The translations under genes and the position numbers were made by a program. Source: Chloroflexota bacterium (lineage in GTDB: Bacteria > Chloroflexota > Dehalococcoidia > Dehalococcoidales > UBA2162). Taken from it: DNA of 61,779 nucleotides. The stretch lies in contig JACPPV010000021.1 of NCBI GenBank assembly GCA_016190825.1, positions 1 through 61,779 on the forward strand. The letters are read 5' to 3'. Of this stretch, positions 27,598 to 37,044 are shown in pieces. The notes below the pieces were generated by a model that had not been told where the DNA came from, did no database searches, and worked only from the letters and a program-made list of their open reading frames with translations. Positions within the stretch are counted from its first letter, which is position 1; each line of letters opens with the position of its first letter.

Positions 27598-28248
27598 CTA
27601 TTTCTGTGATAAGTGCCGGGCGGAGTAGGCAATCGCCTGCCCTCTATTCTTGAGGTGGAGCTTTCGCAGGAGACGGTGTACGTAGGTGTTCACCGTGCTC
27701 TCAGAAATGAGAAGCTGTTCCGAGATTTCCTGGCTGCTCAGACCTCCGGAAAGCAGTTTCAACACGTTCTGCTCTCTCTCAGATAGTTCAGGCTTATCGC
27801 GTGCCCTGTTGATATCCCGCATCACCTTGACCGCTAGCTCGGGAGAAAGACTGGTCTGACCGGCAGCAATCTCTCTTACGGCGTGGGTAATATCATTAAG
27901 GTTACTTTTTTTGAGGAGGTAGCCGTCCGCTCCGAAGCGGATTGCCTGGAACAGGTCATCTTCCTCTTCTGAGACGGTCAGCACCAGAATCTTGACCTCC
28001 GGAAGTTTCTGCTTGATGGCGATGATTGCCTCCAGTCCGGTCCGGTTGGGCATGAAAATATCCATGAGTATTACGTCCGGATTCAGCCGTACCGCCATTT
28101 CCTCGGCGGCAAAACCATCGTTTGCCTCCCCGATGAAGCTCATGTCCGGTTCAGCATCCAGGGCGGCTTTCAAACCGGCGCGTATCGCGGGATGATCATC
28201 GACGACAAGCACCCTTAATGACTGGTGCTGTTCAGCTCCAGGGAGCAT
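27598..28248 (-). CDS. NarL/FixJ-type response regulator
   Basis: 216 residues. The receiver domain has the acidic pair in VVDDHP, the phospho-acceptor Asp in DVILMDIFMP, Thr in VLTVSEEE and Lys in LLKKS, followed by a LuxR-type HTH (LSEREQNVLKLLSGGLSSQEISEQL segment with the recognition helix STVNTYVHRLLRKL). It would bind DNA after phosphorylation. Its gene overlaps the remnant of a histidine kinase by 34 bases, so the original partner seems lost; another kinase or small phosphodonors would have to act on it. Confidence 0.93.
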   Translation of the reverse strand: MLPGAEQHQSLRVLVVDDHPAIRAGLKAALDAEPDMSFIGEANDGFAAEEMAVRLNPDVILMDIFMPNRTGLEAIIAIKQKLPEVKILVLTVSEEEDDLFQAIRFGADGYLLKKSNLNDITHAVREIAAGQTSLSPELAVKVMRDINRARDKPELSEREQNVLKLLSGGLSSQEISEQLLISESTVNTYVHRLLRKLHLKNRGQAIAYSARHLSQK

Positions 28249-28361
28249 CGCCGTGGGACCTCCATCTGGATTTCAGTGCCTTTACCGGGGACGCTGACCA
28301 CATAGAACCTCCCGCCAAGTGATTCCGCCCGCTCCCTCATGACCGCCAGACCACTCCCCGA
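28215..28361 (-). pseudogene. Remnant of a sensor histidine kinase (C-terminal ATP-binding end only)
   Basis: The last 48 codons read GSGLAVMRERAESLGGRFYV and then SVPGKGTEIQMEVP, the G2 box and final strand of NarX/DegS-type HATPase domains. Nothing upstream in any frame encodes the rest of the ATPase or the dimerisation domain, so the kinase is deleted. Its stop lies inside the response-regulator gene, the usual kinase-regulator overlap. Confidence 0.7.
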
Positions 28362-28874
28362 TATTCTCCAGTACCAGTTGAACAGTAGCAAAGGCGAGGG
28401 CAACCACCCGGAAACCGGCAAGCAGTGTCAGCCTTTCGGTCACCAGCCGGCGAAATGCGCCTCTATTCAACATATGGTCGTTCTCAGACGGAAATTATCT
28501 TTTCCGGTAAAGCTATCTTAAGTATCAGCCCAGCAGCCGGACGAGAACAATACGTAGTCATACCTATCTGAAAATGTCAGGTTATGCATAGTTGCAATGT
28601 TTACGGAAGCCTCCCGCGTTCTTCCCTCTTTGGAAAAGGGGATTTTCAGGCTCAGAATTCATCAATCTGCCCCGCATCAGGTACGTCCCGACATACCGGG
28701 AAGAGCACGTTGCTGAGTTCAGTGTAAACTCTGCGAAAGGTCTCGAAGTTGGGATTAGTGGTGAGCGTTGTCCCCCACCCCCAGATTCTTCGTCGTTTCA
28801 CTCCTCAGAATGACTTTTGAGGCAAAGCTTTGAGTCCCCCCTCGTCCTATACCCCATGCGCCTTGCCCCATGCT
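28362..28874. other. 513-base gap of decayed and repeat DNA
   Basis: I see no gene. It holds the CTTTGGAAAAGGGG hairpin repeat (28627-28640) and a unit from 28720 (CAGTGTAAACTCTGCGAA) to 28814 (..CAGAATGAC) homologous to 35111-35186. It may be the site where most of the kinase gene was lost. Confidence 0.5.
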
Positions 28875-29345
28875 CTATCCCCCGCTGGTCTGGGGGAAGG
28901 CGACCTCTCCGAAGAGGAACTCCATACGGCTCTTGTGTCCCAGCTCTTCCCGTGCCAGGCCTCGCAGGATTGTCCTTATCTCCCCCGGAGGATGGGCGCG
29001 CGCCAGGCTGAGATAGAAATCATGCGAGGCCTGTTCACGGTTGGCGGCAAGCAGGAAGATGTCCGGCAGTTCCATATCCGGCGTCATCTCCGGCAGGTAA
29101 AGATGCTCGGCGATCCTGTAATCCATGACTGTTTCCCTGCCCAATGCTCCGCTAGAGAGCTCACCCCGCTGGTAGCGTTCCAGCAAAAGCTGGTGGCCGC
29201 GCTCCTGCTTGACGAGCATGGTGAGAATGTCTCTGGCTGGCGGAGCCGTCACTTTCTGCGCCAGGTTGCCGTAAAACCGCTGGGAGGCAGCTTCTCTTGC
29301 GATTGCCCTGGTAAGAATGTCCTGAAGGATTATTGTTGGCGGCAT
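28875..29345 (-). CDS. Ferritin-like (rubrerythrin-type) diiron protein
   Basis: 156 residues, predicted four-helix bundle. Two ExxH-type metal motifs are visible: QERGHQ in the first half and EELGHK near the C-terminus, with the Glu-bearing helices AIAREAASQRFY and ANREQASHDFY. This is the ferritin-like/rubrerythrin superfamily; without a C-terminal rubredoxin domain it is a short erythrin. It lies 14 bases after korB on the same strand, so it may protect the oxygen-sensitive oxidoreductase from peroxide; that role is inferred. Confidence 0.82.
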   Translation of the reverse strand: MPPTIILQDILTRAIAREAASQRFYGNLAQKVTAPPARDILTMLVKQERGHQLLLERYQRGELSSGALGRETVMDYRIAEHLYLPEMTPDMELPDIFLLAANREQASHDFYLSLARAHPPGEIRTILRGLAREELGHKSRMEFLFGEVAFPQTSGG

Positions 29346-29359
29346 TGTGTTGGCCTCCG

Positions 29360-30235
29360 CTAAACAAACTCATCGAGCAACGGTTCCGCCTCTGAAGCCT
29401 TCAGTTCCAGTTTCACTGGCGGTCCTTTCGCCAGCGCAGGCATCGAGTCCTCAAAGGTGGGTCGTTCTTTCTCATATATGACGCCGACCGGTATCCGCTC
29501 TCCCCATTCCTGGGCTTTCTCAAAAGCGACGGTTTTGTCGGATGGGTCATAGCCAGCTTCTCCGTCCAGCTTGTAGACCCGCTGGCGGTACCAGTCCCAG
29601 GTATTTACCCGGTTAAAAGTGACACAGGGCTGAAGAATATCTATGAGGGCGAAGCCGCGGTGCTGGATACCGCGTTTGATCATCTCGGCGAGGTGGTTGG
29701 TATCTCCGGCAAACGAGCGAGCGACGAGCCCGCAGCCGGCGGCGATGGCGAGGACAAGCGGGTTGACTGGAAAGGGTGCGCCCTGGGGCGTTGTCTTTGT
29801 CACGTAGCCGGAATCGCTGGTGGGGGACGCCTGTCCTTTGGTCAGGGCGTAGACTTGGTTATCATGCACCAGGTAGGTGATCTGGTGGTTACGGCGCATG
29901 GCATGAATGAAGTGGTTTCCGCCCTCGCCGTAGGCGTCACCATCGCCGCTTATGGCGATAACAGTAAGCTCCGGGTTGGCCAGCTTGGCGGCGATGGCAA
30001 CGGGCATAGGGCGTCCATGAAGTGAGTTGAAGACGTTGCCGCTGGTGTAATGGGGCAGTTTTCCCGCCTGGCCTATTCCCGAGACCAGCAAGACCCGGCT
30101 GGGTTCTAGACTAAGGTCAACCAGCGCCCTCTTTACCCCGTTCAGGATGCCGAAATTGCCGCACCCGGGGCACCAGGCGGGTACAAGGCCGGCGTAATCC
30201 GCCGTAGTTACCCTGGCTGTTTCCGTGGTCACCAT
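29360..30235 (-). CDS. korB: 2-oxoacid:ferredoxin oxidoreductase, beta subunit
   Basis: The thiamine-diphosphate and iron-sulfur subunit, 291 residues. WCPGCGNFGI (residues 21-30) supplies cluster cysteines and substrate-side residues; the TPP motif begins SGDGDAYGEGGNH at 96-108 and continues to HDNQVYALTKGQ. It pairs with the alpha-gamma fusion whose gene overlaps it by seven bases. The two-subunit layout is that of 2-oxoglutarate or general 2-oxoacid enzymes; the exact substrate cannot be assigned, so the symbol is the best guess. Confidence 0.92.
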   Translation of the reverse strand: MVTTETARVTTADYAGLVPAWCPGCGNFGILNGVKRALVDLSLEPSRVLLVSGIGQAGKLPHYTSGNVFNSLHGRPMPVAIAAKLANPELTVIAISGDGDAYGEGGNHFIHAMRRNHQITYLVHDNQVYALTKGQASPTSDSGYVTKTTPQGAPFPVNPLVLAIAAGCGLVARSFAGDTNHLAEMIKRGIQHRGFALIDILQPCVTFNRVNTWDWYRQRVYKLDGEAGYDPSDKTVAFEKAQEWGERIPVGVIYEKERPTFEDSMPALAKGPPVKLELKASEAEPLLDEFV

Positions 30236-31950
30236 GCCACCACCTCCTTCCTTCTTACCTTATCTGCAATGATAGCCGGCGTGAAAGGGCGGCCATCATA
30301 TTTCAGAATACGGCCGCTGACACTGAAACCAGTCTCTGCCCTGATCAGGTGCGCCAGTTGCCCGGCGGCGTTATTTTCAACAACGTACGTTGTCTGGCAG
30401 GTCTTCAGGGCGTCAGTCATGGCGTCCGCTGGAAAGGGCCATAACTCTGAAAGATGAAGAGCGTTAACTTTGGTCCCCTCTTTGGACAGTATATCTATAG
30501 CCTCGCGGATGGCGCCGTAGTTGCTTCCCCAGCCGATGAGGGTGGTCTCCGCAGTATGCGGCCCGCAGCGCCGGGGCGGCGCGATTTCATTTCTCATTCC
30601 CGTTATCTTGCGCATCCGCTTTTCCACCTGCTCATTTCTGGTTTTGGCATCCTCGATCAGGTGCCCGGCCTCATCATGTTCATCGGAGTCCGTGATTGCC
30701 AGCGCACGGCTCAGTCCCGGAAAGGCGCGGGGCGAAATGCCGGAATCGGTTAATTGATGTCTCTTGTATTCTTCCGGCTTGACGACCGATTTATCGGGAT
30801 AAAGGCTGCCTCGGTCGATCACCACTTTGGACAGGTCAAAGCGCTCTACGGTGGTGTAGGACGTAGCAATGGTGTGGTCTATTATCAGGATGACTGGCGT
30901 CTGATATTTTTCGGCGAGGTTGAAGGCTTTCGTGGTCAGCCAGAAGCTTTCCTCGATTGTTGCCGGGGCAAGGACGGCTCTAGGGAACTCGCCGGAGCCG
31001 CTGTAAATGGCAAACTCAAGTTCTTCCTGCGCCGTCCGGGTGGGCAGTCCGATGGCCGGACCGGGGCGTTGCCCGAGCACCACGACCGCTGGCGTCTCGG
31101 TTATGCCGGCCAGTCCAAGCCCTTCAACCATCAGGCAGAACCCGCTGCCGGAAGTGGCAGTCATGGCTCTCATGCCTGTGTACGCGGCGCCGATTGTCAT
31201 ATTTATCGCCGCTATCTCATCTTCGGGCTGTACTACGACGATGTTATGATCCTTTGCCTTGGAAGCCATGTATTCCAGGATGGGAGTGGTAGGCGTCATG
31301 GGATAACCGGCTATGAACTTGCATCCGGCGGCGATGGCGCCCAGGGCAATGGCATCAGTTCCGCTGAGCAGCAAGCGCCTGGCGTCACTGGCCTGTTTGA
31401 GACGGAAACCGGTCTTACCTTTGAAGTTCTGTTCGGTGAAGTCATACCCGGCCTTTGCGGCGGCGATATTGGCTTCACCCACCGGTCCTTTGAACTGCTC
31501 TGTCAGCACCTGGTTTATCTTTTCACGGTCGTATCCAATGAGTCCCGCCACCGCGCCGAGGGCAACGGTATTAGCCATCACTTTGTTCCCGGCTATTTCC
31601 GCCAGTTCCTCGAGAGGTACCCCAAAAAGGTCATCCCCTTCGGCAATGCCGGTTATCTTAGCCCGGTCATAAATGACAATGCCGTCCGGCCCGAGCTCTC
31701 CCCGGTGCAGGTCGATGGATTCGCGGTTTAAGGCCAGCAGGAAATTCAGCGGCTCGATGACGGCGCCTACCGGCGAATCGCTGGCTCTGACCCGGAAGAA
31801 GTTGTGGCCGCCCCTTATCCTGGACTCGTAGTCCTGGTCGGCAAAGATGTGGTATCCGCCGCGCGCCAGCGCCTTGCACAGCATGAAACCTACCGATTGT
31901 ACCCCCTGGCCCGCTTCCCCCCCAATCATGAAGTTAACTTCGATTGACAT
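30229..31950 (-). CDS. korA: 2-oxoacid:ferredoxin oxidoreductase, fused gamma-alpha subunit
   Basis: 573 residues. Residues 1-185 are the gamma domain (FMIGGEAGQGVQSVG at 7-21 and RIRGGHNFFRVR); residues 190-573 are the alpha domain with the GYPMTPTTPILEYM segment and the EDEIAAINMTIGAAYTGMRA segment that binds the TPP pyrimidine. It works with korB to exchange electrons between ferredoxin and 2-oxoacids, in either direction. A divergent methyltransferase gene lies upstream. The porGDAB operon at 58388-61435 encodes a second, four-subunit relative. Confidence 0.93.
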   Translation of the reverse strand: MSIEVNFMIGGEAGQGVQSVGFMLCKALARGGYHIFADQDYESRIRGGHNFFRVRASDSPVGAVIEPLNFLLALNRESIDLHRGELGPDGIVIYDRAKITGIAEGDDLFGVPLEELAEIAGNKVMANTVALGAVAGLIGYDREKINQVLTEQFKGPVGEANIAAAKAGYDFTEQNFKGKTGFRLKQASDARRLLLSGTDAIALGAIAAGCKFIAGYPMTPTTPILEYMASKAKDHNIVVVQPEDEIAAINMTIGAAYTGMRAMTATSGSGFCLMVEGLGLAGITETPAVVVLGQRPGPAIGLPTRTAQEELEFAIYSGSGEFPRAVLAPATIEESFWLTTKAFNLAEKYQTPVILIIDHTIATSYTTVERFDLSKVVIDRGSLYPDKSVVKPEEYKRHQLTDSGISPRAFPGLSRALAITDSDEHDEAGHLIEDAKTRNEQVEKRMRKITGMRNEIAPPRRCGPHTAETTLIGWGSNYGAIREAIDILSKEGTKVNALHLSELWPFPADAMTDALKTCQTTYVVENNAAGQLAHLIRAETGFSVSGRILKYDGRPFTPAIIADKVRRKEVVAW

Positions 31951-32063
31951 CGCTCTTTCTCCGTTAGAATCGTTTGTCTGCGATGAAAATAGCCGGAAGA
32001 ACTATTTAATTTTATCACAGCGGTACAGGCAGACGGCTGTTTGAGCCAGAGCGGGCGCGAATT

Positions 32064-32072
32064 TGATATAAT
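32064..32072 (+). promoter_or_regulatory. Extended -10 promoter
   Basis: TGATATAAT at 32064-32072 is a perfect extended -10. The closest -35-like sequence, TTGAGC (32041-32046), is 20 bases away, too far to rely on. It faces the methyltransferase gene. Confidence 0.5.
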
Positions 32073-32111
32073 ATTGTAATACTTGCTTTGTCACTGAGGG
32101 AGACAGCGTAA

Positions 32112-32744
32112 ATGGCATCAGAGCAAATCCAGGCTACCAAGCGTGTCCGCAAGGGCTACAACCGGATGGCGCCGAGGTATGATTTTCTGATAGGCTTCTG
32201 CGGATCGCGGTTTGAGCGGTGGCGGCAGTTAGCGTGGAGTAAAGTGGAGGGTACCCGCATTTTGGAGGTCGGCGTCGGCACCGGCAGGAACTTCCCGTAT
32301 TATCCCCGGAATGTTGACATAACGGGTGTCGAGCTGAGCGAGGGGATGATGGAACGCGCCATGGAAAAAGCCCTTCGGAATCACATCAACGTTGCGCTGA
32401 CACAGATGGACGTCCAGAGGCTGGGTTTCCCCGATAACACTTTCGACACCGTGGTGGCTACGCTTGTCTTCTGTGCTGTACCCGACCCGGTCCATGGATT
32501 GATGGAGATCAGGCGGGTGGTGAAGCCGGGTGGCAAAGTCATTTTGCTGGACCACGTCCTGAGCGCGAACCCGCTTCTCGCCTGGCTGATGAACCGGTTT
32601 AATCCGGTGATGGTGCGGCTGTGGGATGACCACATTAACCGCAGGACGGCGGAGAACGTAGCGCAGAGCGGTCTGACCGTGGAAAAGGTGACCGACCTCA
32701 GCGGCATCTTCAAGCTGATCGAGGCGAGAAAGGGATCAGGGTAG
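32112..32744 (+). CDS. Class I SAM-dependent methyltransferase (UbiE/PmtA-like)
   Basis: 210 residues. Motif I reads LEVGVGTGRNF near residues 50-60, the acidic post-I residue is in VDITGVELSEGM, and motif VVKPGGKVILLDHVL is typical of UbiE/COQ5 and phosphatidylethanolamine methyltransferases. The substrate could be a quinone or a phospholipid. GAGGGAGA precedes the ATG. It is divergent from korAB and is the first of two plus-strand genes in an otherwise minus-strand region. Confidence 0.85.
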   Translation: MASEQIQATKRVRKGYNRMAPRYDFLIGFCGSRFERWRQLAWSKVEGTRILEVGVGTGRNFPYYPRNVDITGVELSEGMMERAMEKALRNHINVALTQMDVQRLGFPDNTFDTVVATLVFCAVPDPVHGLMEIRRVVKPGGKVILLDHVLSANPLLAWLMNRFNPVMVRLWDDHINRRTAENVAQSGLTVEKVTDLSGIFKLIEARKGSG

Positions 32745-32799
32745 GAAGTGAATTATCATCGGCGCTTATATGTTTAAGGACATGTGATAAAATATGGGC

Positions 32800-33627
32800 A
32801 TGGAAACAGTCAAGTATTGGTGGAAACTTCTTGTCTGGCGTCCCATAGATATTGCGGACAGAATACTCATTCTTGTCGGTGCGATCTCTGCATTTCTCCG
32901 TCAGGGTAATAATCCCGCCTTCGTGGACTTAGCTTGGCAAGTACCTTTAGGGTCGATTCTGGTTCTCTTGATTTGGCGCATCATGCAAGCACCAGTGCAG
33001 ATAATAGAGAGTATTCGAAGGGAACGGAACGGAGAATACCCGCTTACACTGAAGGGCGTTGCCGAACGAATAACGAAGCTTGAGAGCAACCTCGAAAAAC
33101 TCTCAAATAAAGTGGAGCCACAACGTACCTTTGACATTCAAGATATCAAGCAGAAAATATTTTGGGAGTTCAAGGCTTTCGATGACTCAGTGGTAGGGGG
33201 TATTACGAGGGCAATAGTTTTTGTGTTTGGAGTTACGAATGCTTCGCCCGTGTGGATTAACACGACGGGGAACGTGAAAGGTGACTTGGTCGTTTTGGCT
33301 TGGCGGTTGCTTGGCGTTCATTGGAGAATTGATTGCAGTGGGATAGAGCCGGGGAAAAAGGGGACGGTAAGAATAATATTCCCAGTGTCTGAGAGTTTTG
33401 CGAAAACGCTGGCATTCAAACCGATAGATGGGTCCTTTTATGCAGACTTTTCCGAGATGCTTATTGAACTGGAAACCAAGGATAATCACCAAAGATATAT
33501 TCTGGGTTATCTGCCTATCGCTCAGAAGTGCGAAATTCCTATTCAAGACCACGTAGCGTATCAGAAAATACGGAAAATTGTGGAATGGGAATACCAACTA
33601 GGGGAGGACGGCCGAATTGCGAGATGA
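32800..33627 (+). CDS. Unknown membrane-anchored protein
   Basis: About 275 residues; I do not recognise the family. Two hydrophobic segments lie near residues 17-34 and 46-64, then a short coiled coil (VAERITKLESNLEKLSNKVE), then a soluble beta-rich domain of about 150 residues with NASPVWINTTGNVKGDLVVL. The frame also opens at ATG 32794, but TGATAAAAT (32785-32793) directly before it looks like an extended -10, so transcription would begin near ATG 32800 and the gene would be leaderless. Base composition is AT-richer than its neighbours, suggesting acquisition. No neighbour hints at a function. Confidence 0.6.
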   Translation: METVKYWWKLLVWRPIDIADRILILVGAISAFLRQGNNPAFVDLAWQVPLGSILVLLIWRIMQAPVQIIESIRRERNGEYPLTLKGVAERITKLESNLEKLSNKVEPQRTFDIQDIKQKIFWEFKAFDDSVVGGITRAIVFVFGVTNASPVWINTTGNVKGDLVVLAWRLLGVHWRIDCSGIEPGKKGTVRIIFPVSESFAKTLAFKPIDGSFYADFSEMLIELETKDNHQRYILGYLPIAQKCEIPIQDHVAYQKIRKIVEWEYQLGEDGRIAR

Positions 33628-33732
33628 ATGTTCCACATTCAGTTCTTAGACTCGGTTTGGTCTTCAGATGTGCTTGTCAATCGGACATTTTTGCGCGTGT
33701 CTATGAGTTGTTCGCATGAGCGTGGCGTTCCG

Positions 33733-35031
33733 TCAGCGAGTGGCGGTCAGAGAAAGCAATGCCCGGCTCACCGCATCGATGATGGTTTTAATATCCTCCT
33801 CCGTATGCGCCAGCGAAACAAAAGCAGCCTCGAACTGTGACGGCGGCCAGTAAACGCCGTTTTCCAGCATCTGCCAGAAGAACCTGGCGAAAAGCGTGGT
33901 GTCCGACTTCTTCGCAGTTTCGTAATCAACAACCTTTCCTCTGGTAAAAAAGGCGGTAAGCAGCGAGCCTATGCGGTGGACCTGGACAGGGACGCCTGCC
34001 TCACGGGCTGCTACGGCGATACCCTTTTCCAGCGCGGCGCATTTTGTCTCCAATTGCTCGTAAACCCCCGGCTGGCTGAGTACCTTGAGTGTTTCGATGC
34101 CGGCCGTCATGGCCAGGGGGTTGCCGGAGAGTGTTCCGGCCTGGTAGACCGGGCCCAGGGGCGCTATTAGTGACATAATGTCACGCCGTCCGCCGTATGC
34201 GCCGACCGGCAGCCCCCCGCCGATTATCTTGCCCAGGCAGGTGAGGTCGGGCTTGATTCCGAAAACCGATTGCGCTCCACCGTAGGCGAGGCGGAAGCCA
34301 GTGATGACTTCATCGAAGATGAGCAGCGCCCCAGCTTTACTGGTTAGCTTGCGCAGGCTCTCCAGGAAGCCGGGCTGAGGCAGCACCACCCCCATGTTGG
34401 CGGCAACCGGTTCGATGATTACCGCAGCAATCTGCCCCGGGTAATGCTGGAAAAGCTGCTCGACCGCCCCGACATTATTGTAGGGGGCTATCAGGGTGTT
34501 CTGGGCGTAGCCTGCGGGCACCCCAGGTGAGTCCGGTATTCCCAGGGTTGCCATGCCGGAGCCGCCCCTGGCAAGGAGACCATCAGAATGACCGTGATAG
34601 CCGCCATCGAACTTGACTATTTTGTCCCGTCTGGTGAAGGCTCTAGCCAGTCGGAGAGCGGACATGGTAGCTTCCGTGCCGGAGCTGACGAAGCGCACCA
34701 TCTCGATGAATGGCATCGCCTGAGTTACCATCTTCGCCAGGGTCGTCTCCAGCTCGGTGGGAGCGCCGAAGCTGGTGCCGTTTTCAGCTACCTTTTTGAG
34801 AGCCGAAACTACCTGGAGGTGGGCATGGCCTAGGACCAGCGGCCCCCATGAGCCGACGCAGTCGATGAACTCATTGCCGTCGGCATCGAAAATACGCGCG
34901 CCTTTGCCCCTGACGATGAAGAGTGGCGTGCCGCCGACCGATTTGTAGGCACGTACCGGGCTGTCAACACCGCCGGGGAGGTAGCGCTGTGCCTCCACAA
35001 AAAGCCGTTTTGATTTTTCGAAATTTTTCAT
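33733..35031 (-). CDS. hemL: Glutamate-1-semialdehyde 2,1-aminomutase
   Basis: PLP/PMP enzyme producing 5-aminolevulinate from the HemA product. [15 protein letters not shown] marks the N-terminus; [15 protein letters not shown], the [17 protein letters not shown] segment and [16 protein letters not shown] precede the cofactor Lys in [19 protein letters not shown]. 432 residues, a normal length. ATG 35031 is used; a GTG codon directly precedes it. It is separated from hemB by a repeat unit and lies well downstream of the main heme operon, with the same orientation. Confidence 0.96.
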   Translation of the reverse strand: MKNFEKSKRLFVEAQRYLPGGVDSPVRAYKSVGGTPLFIVRGKGARIFDADGNEFIDCVGSWGPLVLGHAHLQVVSALKKVAENGTSFGAPTELETTLAKMVTQAMPFIEMVRFVSSGTEATMSALRLARAFTRRDKIVKFDGGYHGHSDGLLARGGSGMATLGIPDSPGVPAGYAQNTLIAPYNNVGAVEQLFQHYPGQIAAVIIEPVAANMGVVLPQPGFLESLRKLTSKAGALLIFDEVITGFRLAYGGAQSVFGIKPDLTCLGKIIGGGLPVGAYGGRRDIMSLIAPLGPVYQAGTLSGNPLAMTAGIETLKVLSQPGVYEQLETKCAALEKGIAVAAREAGVPVQVHRIGSLLTAFFTRGKVVDYETAKKSDTTLFARFFWQMLENGVYWPPSQFEAAFVSLAHTEEDIKTIIDAVSRALLSLTATR

Positions 35032-35083
35032 CACACAGAGTTCCTTCCCTTCGATGAGACTTGCTGCAAAAGTGCTACCCTGT

Positions 35084-35186
35084 TGTCATTCTAAGCACAT
35101 TCGCTTTGCTCAGTGTAAACTCCGCGAAGAATCCATGTCTTGTATCTTCACAAACGGATTCTTCATCGCTTCGCTTCTCGGAATGA
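35084..35186 (-). repeat. Dispersed repeat between hemB and hemL
   Basis: Bounded by GTCATTC (35084-35090) and GAATGAC (35179-35186 region). CAGTGTAAACTCCGCGAA (35111-35128) and the end GATTCTTC..GGAATGAC match 28720-28814. It separates two genes of one pathway that might otherwise form an operon. Confidence 0.6.
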
Positions 35187-35200
35187 CCTTTGATACAACG

Positions 35201-36211
35201 CTACCGCGAAGGGAGAGGAGAGCGTAAGGGTTGCGCGCTTTGCAGCCACCGTGCCACGTCCTTGGCGTGGTAGGTCAAGATGATATCTGCGCCGGCGCGT
35301 TTGATGGCCGTCAGTATTTCCAGCACAACCTGTTTTTCGTCCAGCCAGCCTTCCTTTGCCGCCGCCTTGACCATGGCGTATTCGCCGCTGACATTGTAGG
35401 CGGCGATGGGGCAGTTGAAATTGTCCCGCACCTGCCGGATAACGTCCAGGTAAGCCAGCGCCGGTTTGACCATGATGATGTCCGCCCCTTCGGCAATGTC
35501 TGCTTCCACCTCTCTCAGTGCTTCTCTCAAATTGGGGGGGTCCATCTGGTAGGAGCGGCGGTCGCCGAACTGCGGCGCTGATTCAGCGGCATCGCGGAAC
35601 GGGCCGTAAAATCCTGAAGCGTACTTTGCTGCGTAGGAAAGAATAGGCACATGTCCGAGCCCGCCTTCATCGAGCGTCTGGCGGATGGCTTTCACGCGTC
35701 CGTCCATCATATCGGACGGGGCAACGATGTCCGCTCCCGCTTCCACGTGGGACAGTGCCATCCGGGAAAGCAGTGGCAGCGACTGGTCGTTATCGACATT
35801 GCCATCAACAATCACACCACAATGACCGTGGCTGGTATACTCACAAAGACAGACATCCGTTATCACGATCAGATCCGGAGCCGTCTTCTTGATGGCACGT
35901 ATCGCCTGCTGGACAACGCCATTGCGGTCATATGCGCTTGAGCCCATCTCGTCTTTCTTCTGCGGTATGCCGAAAAGGATTACCCCCGGGATATTGAGTG
36001 CAGTTATTTCCTTGACCTCTGCGGGCAAGCGGTCGGGCGAGAAACGGAAGATACCCGGCATGGAGGAAATTTCCTGCCTGATATTGCTTCCTTCTTCGAT
36101 GAAAAGGGGATAAATCAGGTCGCCCGCTTCAACGCGGTTTTCGCGGACCAGTGCCCTGAGCGCCGGCGTGCGGCGTAGGCGGCGTAGGCGCATTTGCGGG
36201 AAGACAGCCAC
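35201..36211 (-). CDS. hemB: Porphobilinogen synthase (delta-aminolevulinate dehydratase)
   Basis: Condenses two 5-aminolevulinate molecules. 336 residues. The Zn-type cysteine cluster is intact ([14 protein letters not shown]), with the two Schiff-base lysines in [17 protein letters not shown] and [23 protein letters not shown] is the usual N-terminal arm. The C-terminal few residues differ from the consensus, near a repeat. It is part of the minus-strand tetrapyrrole region with hemL downstream and the mutS2 pair upstream. Confidence 0.97.
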   Translation of the reverse strand: MAVFPQMRLRRLRRTPALRALVRENRVEAGDLIYPLFIEEGSNIRQEISSMPGIFRFSPDRLPAEVKEITALNIPGVILFGIPQKKDEMGSSAYDRNGVVQQAIRAIKKTAPDLIVITDVCLCEYTSHGHCGVIVDGNVDNDQSLPLLSRMALSHVEAGADIVAPSDMMDGRVKAIRQTLDEGGLGHVPILSYAAKYASGFYGPFRDAAESAPQFGDRRSYQMDPPNLREALREVEADIAEGADIIMVKPALAYLDVIRQVRDNFNCPIAAYNVSGEYAMVKAAAKEGWLDEKQVVLEILTAIKRAGADIILTYHAKDVARWLQSAQPLRSPLPSR

Positions 36212-36276
36212 TCAAATCTCCTTTGGGTTGCCAGAATGTGGTCAGGGAACATGATGTCACAGTAGCCCATGAGAAA

Positions 36277-37020
36277 TCAAGTCATGCGCCATTCGATAAT
36301 CCGGCTCGACCATATGCGCTGTATCGACTTTACCAGAACCTTCCGGCGCGGTTCAGCAATATCGAGTAGCGGCGCCAAGCAACGATCGTCAAACTGTTGT
36401 AGAAAAGGGCAATGCTGCCGGAGCAGATGTATTGTTGTCTGGGCACCACCATAAACAACGTGGTCGATGGATTTCGCATCCGCTTGGAGAATGCTGTGGA
36501 TATGGCTGCAAGCTCTGGTCAAGAATGACTCGATTTGTTTTTCCCGATGCCTTTGAAATCTCTTTGCCGAGGAGCCTCCCTGCCGGTGGCGGGCATGAAT
36601 GTTGCCGGTGCCGGCGTCACTGGCGATGAAATCTTCTCCTCGGCAGAGACCAACAGCATATGCTCCCAAACGTACCAGGACCAGGGCGATTTCGCGGTCC
36701 TGGCTTAGCAAGGTGCAGAGAGGTTCGATAACAAAGCCGTGGTCAAGAGATTCTACGACCAATGGAAACGGCGGTATTACCAGGTACTTGCACGATTCTC
36801 CCCAGAAAATGACGGTTCCTGTTTTTGAGTCGGCGGCAAGTTCAGGCATCTTCGGAGCCTCACCATCGGGGTCTATTTCTCCTAGCAGATAAGTAATCCG
36901 CTCTGGAGATGACCCCGCCGGGATGTGCAGCGTTTTGGCGGAATCATCCTTCTTGCTCAGGTCATCAAGAAAAGCCAGCATTCTGGCGCGGCTCAGATAG
37001 AACTTCCGCGAAACAAGCAT
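36277..37020 (-). CDS. VLRF1/Vms1-like release-factor-fold protein (peptidyl-tRNA hydrolase family)
   Basis: 247 residues. The middle reads VLVRLGAYAVGLCRGEDF, then IHARHRQGGSSAKRFQRHRE (residues 141-160), the signature of bacterial VLRF1 proteins related to eukaryotic Vms1/ANKZF1, which cut the nascent chain from peptidyl-tRNA in ribosome quality control. In relatives I know, the position after GGSS is the catalytic Gln; here it is Ala152, so hydrolysis may be lost or done differently. The gene starts 25 bases after mutS2 on the same strand. No strong Shine-Dalgarno is visible. The family assignment rests on this motif from memory. Confidence 0.7.
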   Translation of the reverse strand: MLVSRKFYLSRARMLAFLDDLSKKDDSAKTLHIPAGSSPERITYLLGEIDPDGEAPKMPELAADSKTGTVIFWGESCKYLVIPPFPLVVESLDHGFVIEPLCTLLSQDREIALVLVRLGAYAVGLCRGEDFIASDAGTGNIHARHRQGGSSAKRFQRHREKQIESFLTRACSHIHSILQADAKSIDHVVYGGAQTTIHLLRQHCPFLQQFDDRCLAPLLDIAEPRRKVLVKSIQRIWSSRIIEWRMT

Positions 37021-37044
37021 GAAAGGATGTCCCTCTATCTTCGG

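Noticed and set aside
30754-31731. 325-codon frame antisense to korA
   Set aside because: Shadow of the korA reading frame; no motif, low-complexity composition typical of antisense frames.
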